Assembly (NCBI GenBank): GCA_001839685.1
Contig: MLAK01001226.1
Coordinates: forward strand, 46,083-110,082
Reading direction: 5' to 3'
DNA from: Tritrichomonas foetus
Lineage: Eukaryota > Parabasalia > Tritrichomonadida > Tritrichomonadidae
DNA: 64,000 nt
The notes beneath the pieces are model-generated. The model made no database searches, had not been told where the DNA came from, and saw only the letters and a program-made list of their open reading frames with translations. Position numbers and translations under genes: made by a program. Below are positions 28,571 to 39,220 of the stretch, piece by piece (positions within the stretch are counted from its first letter, which is position 1; each line of letters opens with the position of its first letter).

Positions 28571-30102
28571 GAATAATTTGAATGGTTTGGGAATTTCTCA
28601 AAAAAAGATAATTATCTCGTTATCACACATTTTTTGAAGTATATTTTGTCTATTATTATATGTAAAACTAATAATTAATTATTAATGATTCTTTTCATAT
28701 AGGAATATTAAATTTAGGCAAGAAAATTGATACTGTGTGAAAATAAATAACGTCGTTATTGAATTTTGGGAAACGATATTCAATTCTTGTTCTTTTATGA
28801 AATATTCAATGCTTCATAAAGTATTTATGGATATTTGTTTTGATTTAATTGAATTTTATCTCGTAATATTCACAATGAAATAGAAATTTATCGGTATTTA
28901 AATAATGTAACTAATATAGTGCCTATATATAACTGACAATAATATCGAATTTTTTGAAAAAATATCCCATATTAAGATCAGGCGAGATTCTTTGATATAT
29001 TAAAAAATAGAATCTAATTTATACTTATGTTAATGATGTATTTTCATGCACAATATGACTGATACAAAGAAAAATATGAAGATATTTATAAATTATTACC
29101 TACGTCGATTTTATTCAAAATATCCTATAATTGTATTGCCTCAAAAGTTTATTGAATATTTTTTTGTTGGAGGTTAAGATACCCAATAATTTATGATTAT
29201 TTGCCAAAACATGTAATGTGAATGAAGATTTAGGGTATTATTCAATTTGATTATCATTCAATTTCACTCAAAATTTTCAGAAAATATAGAAAAGTGTTTC
29301 TTCTCAAACAAATATTTGGTTATTTTTATCTTCTTTCGGAAGGATTTTCCTTCTAGGGAAAAATCATGGTGATTATTAAATAGAAAAGTGTTAATAATTT
29401 GTCTGTTGAGTGATAATTCAATGAATCTTTAGAAATAATTTTCAATCGTATCAAAAGAATCTTTTGAAAAGAGGTACATGTGATATAAAAAAGAGAAATC
29501 AATCATCAATGATTTTGCAGAAATAACAACCGTCTAACAAAACATAAGGATAGATTTCATAGACAAGGTTACCAAAAGAAGCACGATCTTTGGATATTTT
29601 TATTGATAAAAAAGTAATTTAATATTTAATACCTTCAGATTATTGTTAGCGTTCGACTTTTCAATATTTTTAAAACTATATGAGTAGACATGAGCCAGCA
29701 AGAGATTTATTCATTTAAAGCAGTTTCTTTCATCTTGCTCGTAATAGAATATTTTATGATAGTACTTTATATATCATATATAAAAATGTCTGGTTTATAT
29801 TCGAAATTAAATCCTTTGGGCCAGTTAACCAACTTCTCTGAAATCTCTGATGCGATTCACATGCACTTTTTGTCAATGTATATATAACAACATTATTAAC
29901 CAAACCAAACATCGTTCTTTTCCCATTTACGTTTAATAGCTATATTTACACATAGTGATTTTAGACTTGAGTTCAGAAATAATGAAAAAGTTTTCAACAC
30001 CAGTAATAAACAAAAATTTGATGTGTTTTTTCAATTGTTGAAGCGTAGAGAAAATAATCTGAATGCAATTATGAATTTTCATGAAATCTTCTGTGTCACC
30101 AT

Positions 30103-30118
30103 TCATGCGAGAGCATGA
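30103..30118. repeat. Hairpin with GAGA tetraloop
   Basis: TCATGC and GCATGA flank GAGA, a stable GNRA-looped hairpin if transcribed. It lies at the 3' edge of the decayed gene. Confidence 0.35.
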
Positions 30119-30129
30119 TTCTGTATCTT

Positions 30130-30678
30130 TTATTGGTTACTGCTTTTTCATCTTTTTCTGTGAGTTTTAAAATCAAAAACTTGAGAGTGTCCCATGGAAT
30201 TCCAAATATAAATTTGTTATACCAAACAATTCAAAGAAGCCTATCATTTTTGTGAGTAATTGCTGATAAAAGTCTTAGTAGCTATCTGCCTTGATTTTTA
30301 AAGAAAATCGGATCAGTTTATATGGTTTGGATAAATCCTCATCATGGTGATTTCAGAAACCTTGTGGTTTGAGCACAAAAATTGCTTTTTGATTAAGGTT
30401 TAACAATTTTGCGATTTCGTCTGATTAGTCAATGAAAACAAGTTTTTGTTCTGCAATTTCACAAAGATTAGCTGAACTATCTGCCTTTATTTCGGGTTTT
30501 TGTTCATTTGTGGTTGGCGGTTGTGCATTTTTGTTGATATAATCGATATTCGATGTTGATTAGGGTCGATTTTGTATTTGGCTTTGGACATCTGTCACAT
30601 GGGTGTTATTGTTCAGGAATAGCCTTTAGCTAATTGATTATTATTTTGCCACTTGTTTTTCACTGAATAATTGGTCAT
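30130..30678 (-). pseudogene. Decayed protein-coding remnant
   Basis: Reading the minus strand from the ATG at 30678 gives short open pieces with protein-like composition, broken by stops and at least one frameshift. The best stretch, near 30520-30360, reads KPEIKADSSANLCEIAEQK, then a stop, then SDEIAKLLNLNQKAIFVLKP. Further downstream comes another stop-broken piece (MIGFFELFGITNLYLEF). At least five stops lie in the main frame. The pieces share the repeated phrase IKADS. The parent family is not recognised. It lies directly upstream of the L3 gene on the other strand and ends near a GAGA-looped hairpin at 30103-30118. Confidence 0.4.
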
Positions 30679-30764
30679 GGAAATCCTCAAATCAAAATTC
30701 AATCAATTTTTGTTCAAACAAACATAGTCAATTTCTTGATCATCAGGTCGGCCTTTTTATCGAA

Positions 30765-31946
30765 ATGAGTCATCGTAAATTTAATGCTCCACGCCGTGGT
30801 TCCCTCGGTTTCCTCCCACGTGGCCGCAGCAGGCATGTTCGCGGCCGCATCCGGTCATGGCCAAAGGAAGACGCTTCCCAAGCTCCAAAATTACAAGCCT
30901 TCATTGGTTTCAAGGCTGGAATGACCCACGTCGTTCGTGAAGTCGTTCGTGCTGGTTCCCGTCTTAACAAGAAGGAAGCCGTCGAAGCTGTCACACTCAT
31001 CGAAACACCACCAATGGTCGTCGTCGGTCTCATNGGTTACAAAGANACNCCACAAGGCCTCAAGCCAATCGCCACAGCCTGGGCTAACTTCATCGGCCCA
31101 GAAATGAAGCGCTGCTTCTACAAGAACTTCTACCAATCCAAGAAGAAGGCATTCTCACACATTTCCGAAAAAGCCGAAGATATGCAAAAGAGAATCGCTC
31201 TCATCCGTGAAAACGCCACAGTCGTTCGTGCCATCGCCCACACACAACCAGCTCAAATCAAGCTCGGATCCCGCAAGGCCCACCTTATCGAAATCCAAAT
31301 CAATGGTGGTGACACAGCCGCCAAGGTCGACTACGCAGTTTCCCTCCTCGAAAAGAACGTCAAAGTTTCAGATGTNTTCGCTGAAGGCGAACAAATCGAT
31401 TGCATCGCCGTCGGAAAGGGACGCGGTTGGGAAGGTGTCGTCCACCGTTACGGAACAAAGAGACTTCAGAAGAAGACTCACCGTGGTCGCAGGAAGGTCG
31501 CCTGTATCGGTCCATTCAACCCAAGAAGAATCCTCTGGACAGTCGGACGCGCAGGTAACAATGGTTTCCACCACCGTACAGAAATCAACAAGCGTATCTA
31601 CAGAATCACCCCAGCTCACGTTGAAGGACAAGTCGATGAAACAGGTTCAACACAATTCGATCTTACCAAGAAGTCAATCAACCCAATGGGTGGCTTCGTC
31701 CGTTATGGAAACATCACAAACGACTTCCTTATGATCAAGGGCTCAGTCGCTGGCTGCACAAAGCGCGCCATCACACTCCGTAAGACAATCAACGTCAACA
31801 CACGCCGTGTCGCCACAGAAGACATCAACCTCAAGTGGATCGATACATCATCCAAGTTCGGTCACGGAAGATACCAAACCAAGGAAGAACGCAACAAGTT
31901 CCTCGGCAAGCTCAAGATCTCCAAGGCTGCAGAAAAGAAGGAGTAA
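30765..31946 (+). CDS. RPL3: 60S ribosomal protein L3 (uL3)
   Basis: 393 residues from ATG 30765 ([19 protein letters not shown]), a typical eukaryotic L3 length. Core motifs include [15 protein letters not shown]-like [10 protein letters not shown], and [18 protein letters not shown] with the peptidyl-transferase 'W-finger' neighbourhood, then [18 protein letters not shown]3 is needed for early 60S assembly and reaches toward the peptidyl-transferase centre. The gene is strikingly richer in C-ending codons (ATC, GTC, CTC, AAG) than its neighbours, as expected for a highly expressed gene. Four single N bases (31034, 31046, 31049, 31376) leave four residues ambiguous. These probably reflect collapsed near-identical copies or low-quality bases, not real gaps. 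Confidence 0.97.
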   Translation: MSHRKFNAPRRGSLGFLPRGRSRHVRGRIRSWPKEDASQAPKLQAFIGFKAGMTHVVREVVRAGSRLNKKEAVEAVTLIETPPMVVVGLXGYKXXPQGLKPIATAWANFIGPEMKRCFYKNFYQSKKKAFSHISEKAEDMQKRIALIRENATVVRAIAHTQPAQIKLGSRKAHLIEIQINGGDTAAKVDYAVSLLEKNVKVSDXFAEGEQIDCIAVGKGRGWEGVVHRYGTKRLQKKTHRGRRKVACIGPFNPRRILWTVGRAGNNGFHHRTEINKRIYRITPAHVEGQVDETGSTQFDLTKKSINPMGGFVRYGNITNDFLMIKGSVAGCTKRAITLRKTINVNTRRVATEDINLKWIDTSSKFGHGRYQTKEERNKFLGKLKISKAAEKKE

Positions 31947-32505
31947 AAAATTGATCTTTGATTTTATTTCATTCAACAAAGATGTTTCATTTTTCTCTCT
32001 GTTTCTTTTTTCTTTTCTTGTTTTCGTTTATTCTTGTTTGCCTTCATTTGTTATGGCGGGCACTTGAATGTAGGAAGACCCTCCAAGATTCTTGCTTGGC
32101 TGAAGACCTCTTCGTTCACCATTATTGTAAATTAAAAGATAGAAATATTTAATAGGAGGCGATAGAATTTGAAATTTTTGACAATAAAAATTTATAACAT
32201 GACAGATGAAATTTTCAAGTTGAAAGCAATTTGTCGCATCTTTCAAAACAACTGCCTTTGAGTGTACTACTGTATAAATAGAATTTGATCTATAATCGAC
32301 AAAACACATAGTTCTACGAAATTGTGAAGTTACTAGAAAAATGTTTTCTAACAACAATGTCAAAATACGTATTTCAAGCAAAATTTTCTCTTATAAAAGG
32401 AATAAGAAAATAATCTCATACGAATTACAAACAATTTATTAATATACACAATAAAAACAAAAAAAAACATTATATACAGTCTAATAATATACGTCAGCCT
32501 CAGCA
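31947..32505. other. Convergent intergenic spacer, no gene seen
   Basis: 559 bp between the stops of L3 and the MED13-like gene. T-rich near L3, then AT-rich. No coding signal. Confidence 0.45.
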
Positions 32506-35190
32506 TCATTCTTTCCTAATGAAAAACAAAGGTGAGACTGATTCAGATTTGGGATTTATAATTTCAAGTAACGATAAAAGATGAATTGGAAGTGACGACA
32601 AACGCTCAGGCTTTCCAGGTGCAACAGAAAACCAAGACAAATTAGATATCTGTGAGCAAAAGTTCATTATAATCGAATCAATTTTATCTTCAGGATGATT
32701 TGAATATAAACTAATTTCATAAGGTGTTGGTGCATTAGAAACAATGATACAAGATTTCACTGGTGTCAAAACATCATTTTTATAAAGAATTTTATTCATA
32801 ATCTGGTCTTCTTTAGGATGAAAAATGACATAATCATTATTCTGACCCTTTTTTAAAACAGTTTGAATATAAGGTTTTAAACAAATTGTGAAAATTGGAA
32901 TTCCAGGAAAATAATTTTGAATTTCAACAAATTCATTATGCTTTAATATATTCGAAAATATAGATAAAGTATAATCAATTTTACAGCCTTCCATGATGTG
33001 ATTTATCATGACAGTTATATTAACAATATCATTTAGTAATTGATTTGTTAATGTTCCAAAAATTGAACCAATATCATCAATAATAGACATGCATCGATTT
33101 TTTATACAATAAATTATGTGGAAATGACATTCTTGTTCGTTTTTTCGTTTTAATAGAAAAGGTGGTTGATGTTTATACCCAAATAAGGTTCGAAAGGCAG
33201 TATTGTTTAATCTATTATCAAATGATGATTGTGGAGTTGATCTAAAAAGTCTGATTTTGGAATATATTTGAAAAACCAACCTTTTGGCATATTTTTCACC
33301 TTTTTCTTCATTCTCTATGTCTTCTTCACAAATATCAATAAGGAATATATTATTATCTGAAAAATAATTGGTATTTTTATGCTTTGGGCGAACAATAAAG
33401 CAAATTATTGGATATAGTTGAAAGTCATGTGATGGAAGCGATGCAATGAATGAGTTTACATCTTTATGAAGATTAATTAAATCTGTTTCATGGTAGAATT
33501 TATCACCGATGATTTTCTTTATTTTTCCAAAGTTATACATTGAATAATAATGACGGAGATATTTAAAAAATATCTGTGTTGGTTTTGATACGTTTGAATT
33601 TACGTTAAAAACGACAGAAAAAAAGTTTTTTACACCAGAGATTGGCCAAACAAGTTTTTCAGGCCATTCACTTAAAAGTTGATCAGCAGGTGCAGAAGAA
33701 ATAAAACCATTTTCATTTATATGCAAAAAAGGAATTCGTAATCTTTTTGCTTCAATTTCTTCTAACGAAACGAAAGAATGGAAAATTGTGTCAATATTCG
33801 ATGACAAAAAATCAGAACAAAGATTATTGTAAGAAAATATTCTTTTATCAATGATCTGAATAGATTGGTAAGGAAGTGGAGGCTGTGAACATGATTTTAA
33901 AGTTTTATGAATTCTTTTCCTGAGCAAAAAATTATCAACACTAGATGCAATCAATGCTTCTAAACTGGAATCATACTCAAACTCATCATCTTTTAAATCA
34001 AAAAAACTAAAAACATCATCATGATCATAATCACGAAATTTGTTATCAAAATCTCCAATTCTCTCATTTTCATTATTCAACTTTTGATTTTCATTTCCTT
34101 TTTGTTGATTATCATTCCCTGTTTCATTCATATTATTGTCAATCTTGTTTTCAATAATGTGATAGTTTTTTTCGAATTGGATTATAAAATCAAAAAAGTG
34201 TCCTTTTGCTGGATTGCTTTCGACATTAGTTTCAGGGTTTAAAAATTCATTACAACTATCTTTTTCTATCTTCTTTGGTTGTATTTTTGGATTGGATTTT
34301 AGAGCTCTTCTCAAGTTTATTTTGTCAATTCTATCTTGTTTTTGTTGAAAAAAAGAAAGCCAATTTGCTTCATTCACACTTACTGTTTTTGATACTTTAA
34401 TTCTAAGTGCATCATGGTATGAATTCTGTTTCATTGGATCTATTATCGGCTTTGTGAACTTCGAATAATAAAACGAAAGATATGAAGGGGGATTTGTCAA
34501 CAAAATCAAATTTTTATTGTTTTTTTGAAGACAAAAATTCTGTTTTGAAGGTGATAAAACTTTAATCTCATTATGTTGTATTTTTTCAATAAGTAAAGGA
34601 TGTTCATGAGGAGGTGCTAAAATAAAATCATGAACGTTGGGTGAAAAGTGAGGTGAAAATATGATTTCAGAAATTGGTTGAATTATTTCCCTTATGCACA
34701 ATGAACCTTCAACTCGAACTGGGCAAACTGATAAAATGAATGGATGATCAAGAATATCGCTTCCTTTGAACAATAGAAAAGATGTGAAATAAAAAGGTTT
34801 CAACTTATAATATTTATAAAAATATGATAAAATAATTCCCCGCTGGAACATGATCCAATACTCTTTATTGTAGATTTCATTAATATTCCATTCAATAGAT
34901 TCAATTTTGCACCATGATGAAATGTTTAATTTTTCAATATAATGTGAATTTATTTGTGATTTTATATCAAAAACAATAACAATGGGGAATTTTGAGTTTG
35001 GAAATAATTGTGTTGGTATTTCTGAGTAAATTGCTGGAACTTCACTTGCTGCTAATTTGTGAGATAAAATTAATAATTGTTTTTTTCTGATGTCATCATT
35101 TAAAGATTCACTTTCTATTGAATGCATGAATCCATAAACACAAATGGAAGAAATATTCAAAGGTGCAATGTTCCATTTGACTTGGTTCAT
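32506..35190 (-). CDS. MED13: Mediator subunit 13-like protein
   Basis: 894 residues from ATG 35190. The C-terminus NLSWFSVAPGKPERLSSLPI lines up with the conserved ALSWLxxxPxxxxRxSxLPxH ending of MED13. Near the middle, RIPFLHINENGFISSAPADQ and then EKLVWPISGVKNFFSVVFN match the PxPxxxVGxxxDWLxxSPxAxxxWEKLxLxP block and its following strand. FIASLPSHDFQLYPIICFIV matches the Piwi-like PAxVxYxV strand, and MSIIDDIGSIF the DxxGxxxxT motif. A Gln/Asn-rich acidic linker lies near residues 340-390. MED13 joins the CDK8 kinase module to core Mediator in the nucleus. At 894 residues it is far shorter than human MED13 (over 2,000). A TCATT initiator lies 11 nt upstream. Confidence 0.75.
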   Translation of the reverse strand: MNQVKWNIAPLNISSICVYGFMHSIESESLNDDIRKKQLLILSHKLAASEVPAIYSEIPTQLFPNSKFPIVIVFDIKSQINSHYIEKLNISSWCKIESIEWNINEIYNKEYWIMFQRGIILSYFYKYYKLKPFYFTSFLLFKGSDILDHPFILSVCPVRVEGSLCIREIIQPISEIIFSPHFSPNVHDFILAPPHEHPLLIEKIQHNEIKVLSPSKQNFCLQKNNKNLILLTNPPSYLSFYYSKFTKPIIDPMKQNSYHDALRIKVSKTVSVNEANWLSFFQQKQDRIDKINLRRALKSNPKIQPKKIEKDSCNEFLNPETNVESNPAKGHFFDFIIQFEKNYHIIENKIDNNMNETGNDNQQKGNENQKLNNENERIGDFDNKFRDYDHDDVFSFFDLKDDEFEYDSSLEALIASSVDNFLLRKRIHKTLKSCSQPPLPYQSIQIIDKRIFSYNNLCSDFLSSNIDTIFHSFVSLEEIEAKRLRIPFLHINENGFISSAPADQLLSEWPEKLVWPISGVKNFFSVVFNVNSNVSKPTQIFFKYLRHYYSMYNFGKIKKIIGDKFYHETDLINLHKDVNSFIASLPSHDFQLYPIICFIVRPKHKNTNYFSDNNIFLIDICEEDIENEEKGEKYAKRLVFQIYSKIRLFRSTPQSSFDNRLNNTAFRTLFGYKHQPPFLLKRKNEQECHFHIIYCIKNRCMSIIDDIGSIFGTLTNQLLNDIVNITVMINHIMEGCKIDYTLSIFSNILKHNEFVEIQNYFPGIPIFTICLKPYIQTVLKKGQNNDYVIFHPKEDQIMNKILYKNDVLTPVKSCIIVSNAPTPYEISLYSNHPEDKIDSIIMNFCSQISNLSWFSVAPGKPERLSSLPIHLLSLLEIINPKSESVSPLFFIRKE

Positions 35191-35198
35191 GCCACAAA

Positions 35199-35203
35199 AA
35201 TGA
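35199..35203 (-). promoter_or_regulatory. Initiator (TCATT) of the MED13-like gene
   Basis: TCATT on the minus strand, +1 A at 35201, 11 nt before ATG 35190. Confidence 0.5.
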
Positions 35204-35222
35204 ATTGAAATGATGATTTATC

Positions 35223-35291
35223 AATGACATGTTATATGAAATAGATATACATGTGGTGATCGGGCTCAGGGCTTAATGACATGTTATATGA
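35223..35291. repeat. 17-bp direct repeat, 52-bp spacing
   Basis: AATGACATGTTATATGA occurs at 35223-35239 and 35275-35291 in the divergent promoter. The spacer includes ATCGGGCTCAGGGCT, unusually GC-rich for this DNA. Confidence 0.65.
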
Positions 35292-35858
35292 CATAACAGG
35301 ACCAAATGAAATTCATGGAATGCACTTTTGTTTAATTTGACTTTTCATTTGACCTTACTTATTCAAAGCAAAACTGGTCGCACTTTATTTGAATTTGACA
35401 TCAATTCTGACTTGTCATATGAAAAACTATTTTGGCCTCATTAGGATTATATCTTCTGATAGTATTTAGATATTTCTAATTTACTCATTTATTGAACTAT
35501 AATTACTCATTCTGATATGAAAAAGCCATATTAAAAAATGTGAAAATTCTTACTTTGATGATCATCTAAAACTTATAAAAATTTTGGGAATAAATATAAT
35601 GATCAAACAATCTATACTCCTCATATAGTTGTTATTGCTTCTTCTTTAAGGTGGAAAATTGATTTTACGATCCACCCATCGTAAACCATTTTTGATATTT
35701 TTTCTGATAGTGATTCACCGATACATATTCAAAATATGAAAATGTATAGAAAAATTGAAAATTGCTATTGAAAAAAATTAAATAGATTCCTTTGAAAAAA
35801 GTTGGAATAGGGAAGAATGAGAAGGGTCAGTTATGTAAACCATTGAAGCCGATTCAAA

Positions 35859-38800
35859 ATGTTTCTGCTCTCCTTGTGCTTGGCGTTCCACGCTAAAGCA
35901 GCAGAAAGTACGTATATTTGTTTCTACGATCAAGACAAAGACCTCTGTGAAGGTGATTTCATTTTCAGTGTCAACAATTTCGAAGAATATTTATCCGCCA
36001 ATATTACAGTCACCGAAAGCGTTTTCTTTGAATTTCTTGCAAGTCTTAAATCAGATGATGTCATTGATCTCGACCGTTTCTCCAATTCGACAATAGTCCA
36101 ATTCAAATCAAATATCACCGTATCACAAATCTCCCTTTCTTCATCAAATGTCGACCTTCTGCCAGCCGATCTTCATTTCTTTAGTCTCGCCACAGTTTTC
36201 TCATTCAACAGCTTTCAAAAAGTTGGATTTGAAGCATGCAATGTGACATTACCTGACCAAAAAATTACAGCAGACTCATTGACAGTAGATGGAAGCTCTA
36301 TGAAGAGCTTGAAGTCATTGAAAGGTGACAGAATTGCCGTCCACAGAATTTTTGAAATCAAAGATCACTTTTCAATTCCGGTTTATTCATTAAACGAAAA
36401 TTCAACATTTACTGTCGCCAATTTTAATACTATCACATTATCTACTAATATTGTGAATTCATGTTTAGAATTTGGCAAATCTGATTCTCTCATTATTTTT
36501 GATTTCCTTAACTATGATGGAAAAGTGTCAATTGATCATAACTCTGTTTCAGACTATGAACTTTTCATGACTTTGAAATGTCTTTCACACTCGCCGTATC
36601 TTCATTTCCCATATTTGAATGTCAACTTTGTTGGTCAGCTTTCACTCCCACAATCAAATTGGCCAGAATCAGATACGCCCATTATGACAATTACAGCTAC
36701 AGCCAATCTTGTTCTTCCTTCTCGACTTGTCGTTGCTGGTTTTATTCCAGCCAACGTTGATGTTTTAAATACACTTATAATCACACCAACATTAGATAAT
36801 TCTGGATTTATGAAAGTCTATATGTTGATCAATAAACCACTCACAATTATCCAACCGCTTTTGCTCACACAAGAATATAACTTCTACATTAATGAATTTG
36901 CTTCACTTCCTAAAGGTAATGTATCCGTTAGTTCTGATCCACCACTCATGTATGTCAATATTCGAAAGTTTGGTGAAGGCGAACATGATTATGTTTTGAA
37001 TGGATCTGCATATTATGTATTAAACTCGCTCCCCGGAAAGAATTCTACTGTTTATGTCGAACATCTTTGGTTTGATAGCAATTTGACCATTCCATTTGAT
37101 CTTAATTCGATTTCCAGAATTCGCGTGACTGATTATGTAAAAATGGAAACTTTCCCAACATACTTCACACCACAATTCATTGGTGCACAACCAACTACAG
37201 AAGTTAATGCAAAATTCAACATAATTTGCGCTAAGCTATTGAAAGAACAGAAAGAAGCTTTACTTTTACCACCAAATGGAACACGTGGATTCGTTAGAGG
37301 AGCTTCTATCGTTACACCTTTCTTTGAACAAGATCCAACTACAACTGATACATTGAAATGCTTTGGAATCAATGTTAAAGGAAACATTAACACTGTTAGC
37401 AACCGTTTTTGTATTTCAGATAATGCTGGAAAATGCCCTGAAGGAACTCAGAAAGTTGATGTAAATGAATGGGACAAATATTTAACAACAGATGCTGCTG
37501 AAGTTACATTTTATTTGTTTAACAGTGGTGTTTCTCTTTCATTCCAATCATTTAATAATACACACGTCTTTTTGTATGGCAGTTCATATGAAAAAGTATC
37601 ACTTCCATCTGAAGGATTGTCAAAGATTACAGCTGAAAACGTTGAAATTACTTTTACTTCACAGAATACAGAAATTGAAGCTGAATTCACTAACGTTAAA
37701 TTCGCACCAGATTCATACTTACTCGGAAACCTGATAACTGATACAAATTCACTGAAAACAATCAAAAACAAACAATTTAATGATGTTTTTATTCAAAAAG
37801 TGGATGAATCACATATCACTTTTGGTCAAGAAGTGAAATTTGAACAAAATGATGTTACTTTTGAAGCAGAAAATACAAATATCTCTTTAGAATCATCAAA
37901 CGCACGCTTCACTTTCAGCGAACATCATAACAAGACAATGAGCGTTTTTGTGCAAAATACTGCAACTGTTACACTTGATGGTGTTGAATCAGCATCTGAC
38001 GATTTTGTCATTTACAACTTTTCAGGTATCCTCAATCTCAAAGGTTCTTCAAATAACATTCCTATTGTTTTGAGAGATACTAGGAATATAGAAATTTCAG
38101 CAGATTCAAAAATTACATTTACGAATGGACTCGAAATTGGAGGAACATTTAAGTCTAATGTAGATGTTCATTCTAAACTGATTTCAATCAATAGCGACAC
38201 CACAGTAGAAACAGATAAATTGATCAGTGCTGATGATTTCGTTATTTCGAAGAATGTTGTGGCCAAACTTCCAAAAATGAAAGTTTCTAATAACTTTGAT
38301 GTAATGATGGGATCTTCACTTACTATTGATTCTGTTGAAAACTTACCATCAGAAATCCGTGTTCATTATAATTTAGCTGACATTCCAAAATTAACCTTAA
38401 ACTCACTTTCATCCGTTTCTAAAGTAGTTTTTGTTTATGACTTAATTGGAGAAATTTCTAGAAATGAAGCAGTTAAAAATGAAACCCAATTCCTTCAATC
38501 TGGAATTCCAATTATTTACGCAAGCGACTGCGCTAACGTCCAATTTGAATTCACATCCAACTATATATATTATAGTGGAGAATATAGCTTACTTGAAGCT
38601 AAATGTGTTGATGGATCAGTGAAGCTCTTTGCAAGTTCAAGTGCCGTTGTTCCACCAGCACCAACAGAAGTTCCATATATCCCAACACAATCATATAAGC
38701 CCGACCAAACAACAAAACAAGTTGTTATTATATCTTGTACTGTTATTGCATTTTTCTTGATTATTGTCATTATTATAACTAAATGTATGAATAGAAAGAA

Positions 38801-38879
38801 GAAGTATGTATCAAAGAAGAAGGAAGTTGATATGAATACCCAGCCTCTCTTGAACACACACGAAGGTAATGCTGAATAA
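35859..38879 (+). CDS. Large type I surface protein with duplicated beta-rich ectodomain
   Basis: 1006 residues from ATG 35859. Signal peptide (MFLLSLCLAFHAKAAES), a long ectodomain of short beta strands with many N-glycosylation sites, a Pro/Thr stalk (PPAPTEVPYIPTQSYKPDQ, about 929-950), a transmembrane helix (about 953-975), and a basic tail ending in QPLLNTHEGNAE. The ectodomain appears duplicated: CFYDQDKDLCEGDF with FEEYLSANITVTES near residue 21, and CISDNAGKCPEGTQ with WDKYLTTDAAEVT near residue 515. Strand spacing suggests a right-handed beta-helix. The tail resembles that of the left-end partial protein, with a PLL sorting-type motif. Likely a cell-surface or endosomal glycoprotein of a trichomonad-specific family. 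The ligand is unknown. Confidence 0.75.
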   Translation: MFLLSLCLAFHAKAAESTYICFYDQDKDLCEGDFIFSVNNFEEYLSANITVTESVFFEFLASLKSDDVIDLDRFSNSTIVQFKSNITVSQISLSSSNVDLLPADLHFFSLATVFSFNSFQKVGFEACNVTLPDQKITADSLTVDGSSMKSLKSLKGDRIAVHRIFEIKDHFSIPVYSLNENSTFTVANFNTITLSTNIVNSCLEFGKSDSLIIFDFLNYDGKVSIDHNSVSDYELFMTLKCLSHSPYLHFPYLNVNFVGQLSLPQSNWPESDTPIMTITATANLVLPSRLVVAGFIPANVDVLNTLIITPTLDNSGFMKVYMLINKPLTIIQPLLLTQEYNFYINEFASLPKGNVSVSSDPPLMYVNIRKFGEGEHDYVLNGSAYYVLNSLPGKNSTVYVEHLWFDSNLTIPFDLNSISRIRVTDYVKMETFPTYFTPQFIGAQPTTEVNAKFNIICAKLLKEQKEALLLPPNGTRGFVRGASIVTPFFEQDPTTTDTLKCFGINVKGNINTVSNRFCISDNAGKCPEGTQKVDVNEWDKYLTTDAAEVTFYLFNSGVSLSFQSFNNTHVFLYGSSYEKVSLPSEGLSKITAENVEITFTSQNTEIEAEFTNVKFAPDSYLLGNLITDTNSLKTIKNKQFNDVFIQKVDESHITFGQEVKFEQNDVTFEAENTNISLESSNARFTFSEHHNKTMSVFVQNTATVTLDGVESASDDFVIYNFSGILNLKGSSNNIPIVLRDTRNIEISADSKITFTNGLEIGGTFKSNVDVHSKLISINSDTTVETDKLISADDFVISKNVVAKLPKMKVSNNFDVMMGSSLTIDSVENLPSEIRVHYNLADIPKLTLNSLSSVSKVVFVYDLIGEISRNEAVKNETQFLQSGIPIIYASDCANVQFEFTSNYIYYSGEYSLLEAKCVDGSVKLFASSSAVVPPAPTEVPYIPTQSYKPDQTTKQVVIISCTVIAFFLIIVIIITKCMNRKKKYVSKKKEVDMNTQPLLNTHEGNAE

Positions 38880-39220
38880 AAAACTTTACATAATATAATT
38901 TATTAAAATTTCGTATAATTTCTAATCTAACTTTAATCTATATTTCTTGTTTTATTATTGAAATAGTATTTGGATCAGTTTAATTAATCCGTTTCTGTAT
39001 CGAAATGATCAGATTTGTCTTCACTGTTTCCATATCCTTTCCACAAAGGCATATATTTCACCAAATCTTTCTGGAAAGTGCTCAAAGCAACCAACAAAAC
39101 AAAAACATAACATAAACATAAACATAAACATAAACATAAACCAAAACATAAACCAAAACATAAACAAAACAAAAACATAAACTAAAAACATACTAAAGAA
39201 GCATGGAATAGAAACAGTAT
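38880..39220. other. Convergent spacer with hexamer microsatellite
   Basis: 341 bp between stops, with the CATAAA repeat block listed separately. Confidence 0.5.
39093..39187. repeat. CATAAA hexamer microsatellite
   Basis: A run of CATAAA/CAAAAC units in about 95 bp, with perfect tandem ACATAA copies at the centre and degenerate edges. Minus-strand open frames over it (Leu/Cys/Phe repeats) are artefacts. Confidence 0.85.

Larger units (their letters stand above)
28470..30764. other. 2.3-kb intergenic region with a decayed gene
   Basis: Contains the inverted repeat at 28548-28570 and the decayed minus-strand frame at 30130-30678, both listed separately. The rest is AT-rich; an open frame at 29690-29887 is unconvincing. 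Confidence 0.5.
35191..35858. other. Divergent promoter spacer
   Basis: 668 bp between the divergently transcribed MED13-like and surface-protein genes. Holds a 17-bp direct repeat (AATGACATGTTATATGA at 35223 and 35275) flanking a small GC-rich patch. Confidence 0.5.

Noticed and set aside
29690..29887. 65-residue hydrophobic open frame
   Set aside because: Short, low complexity, surrounded by non-coding DNA, no promoter element.
38984..39178. Leu/Cys/Phe-rich open frame
   Set aside because: Reading of the CATAAA microsatellite, not a gene.
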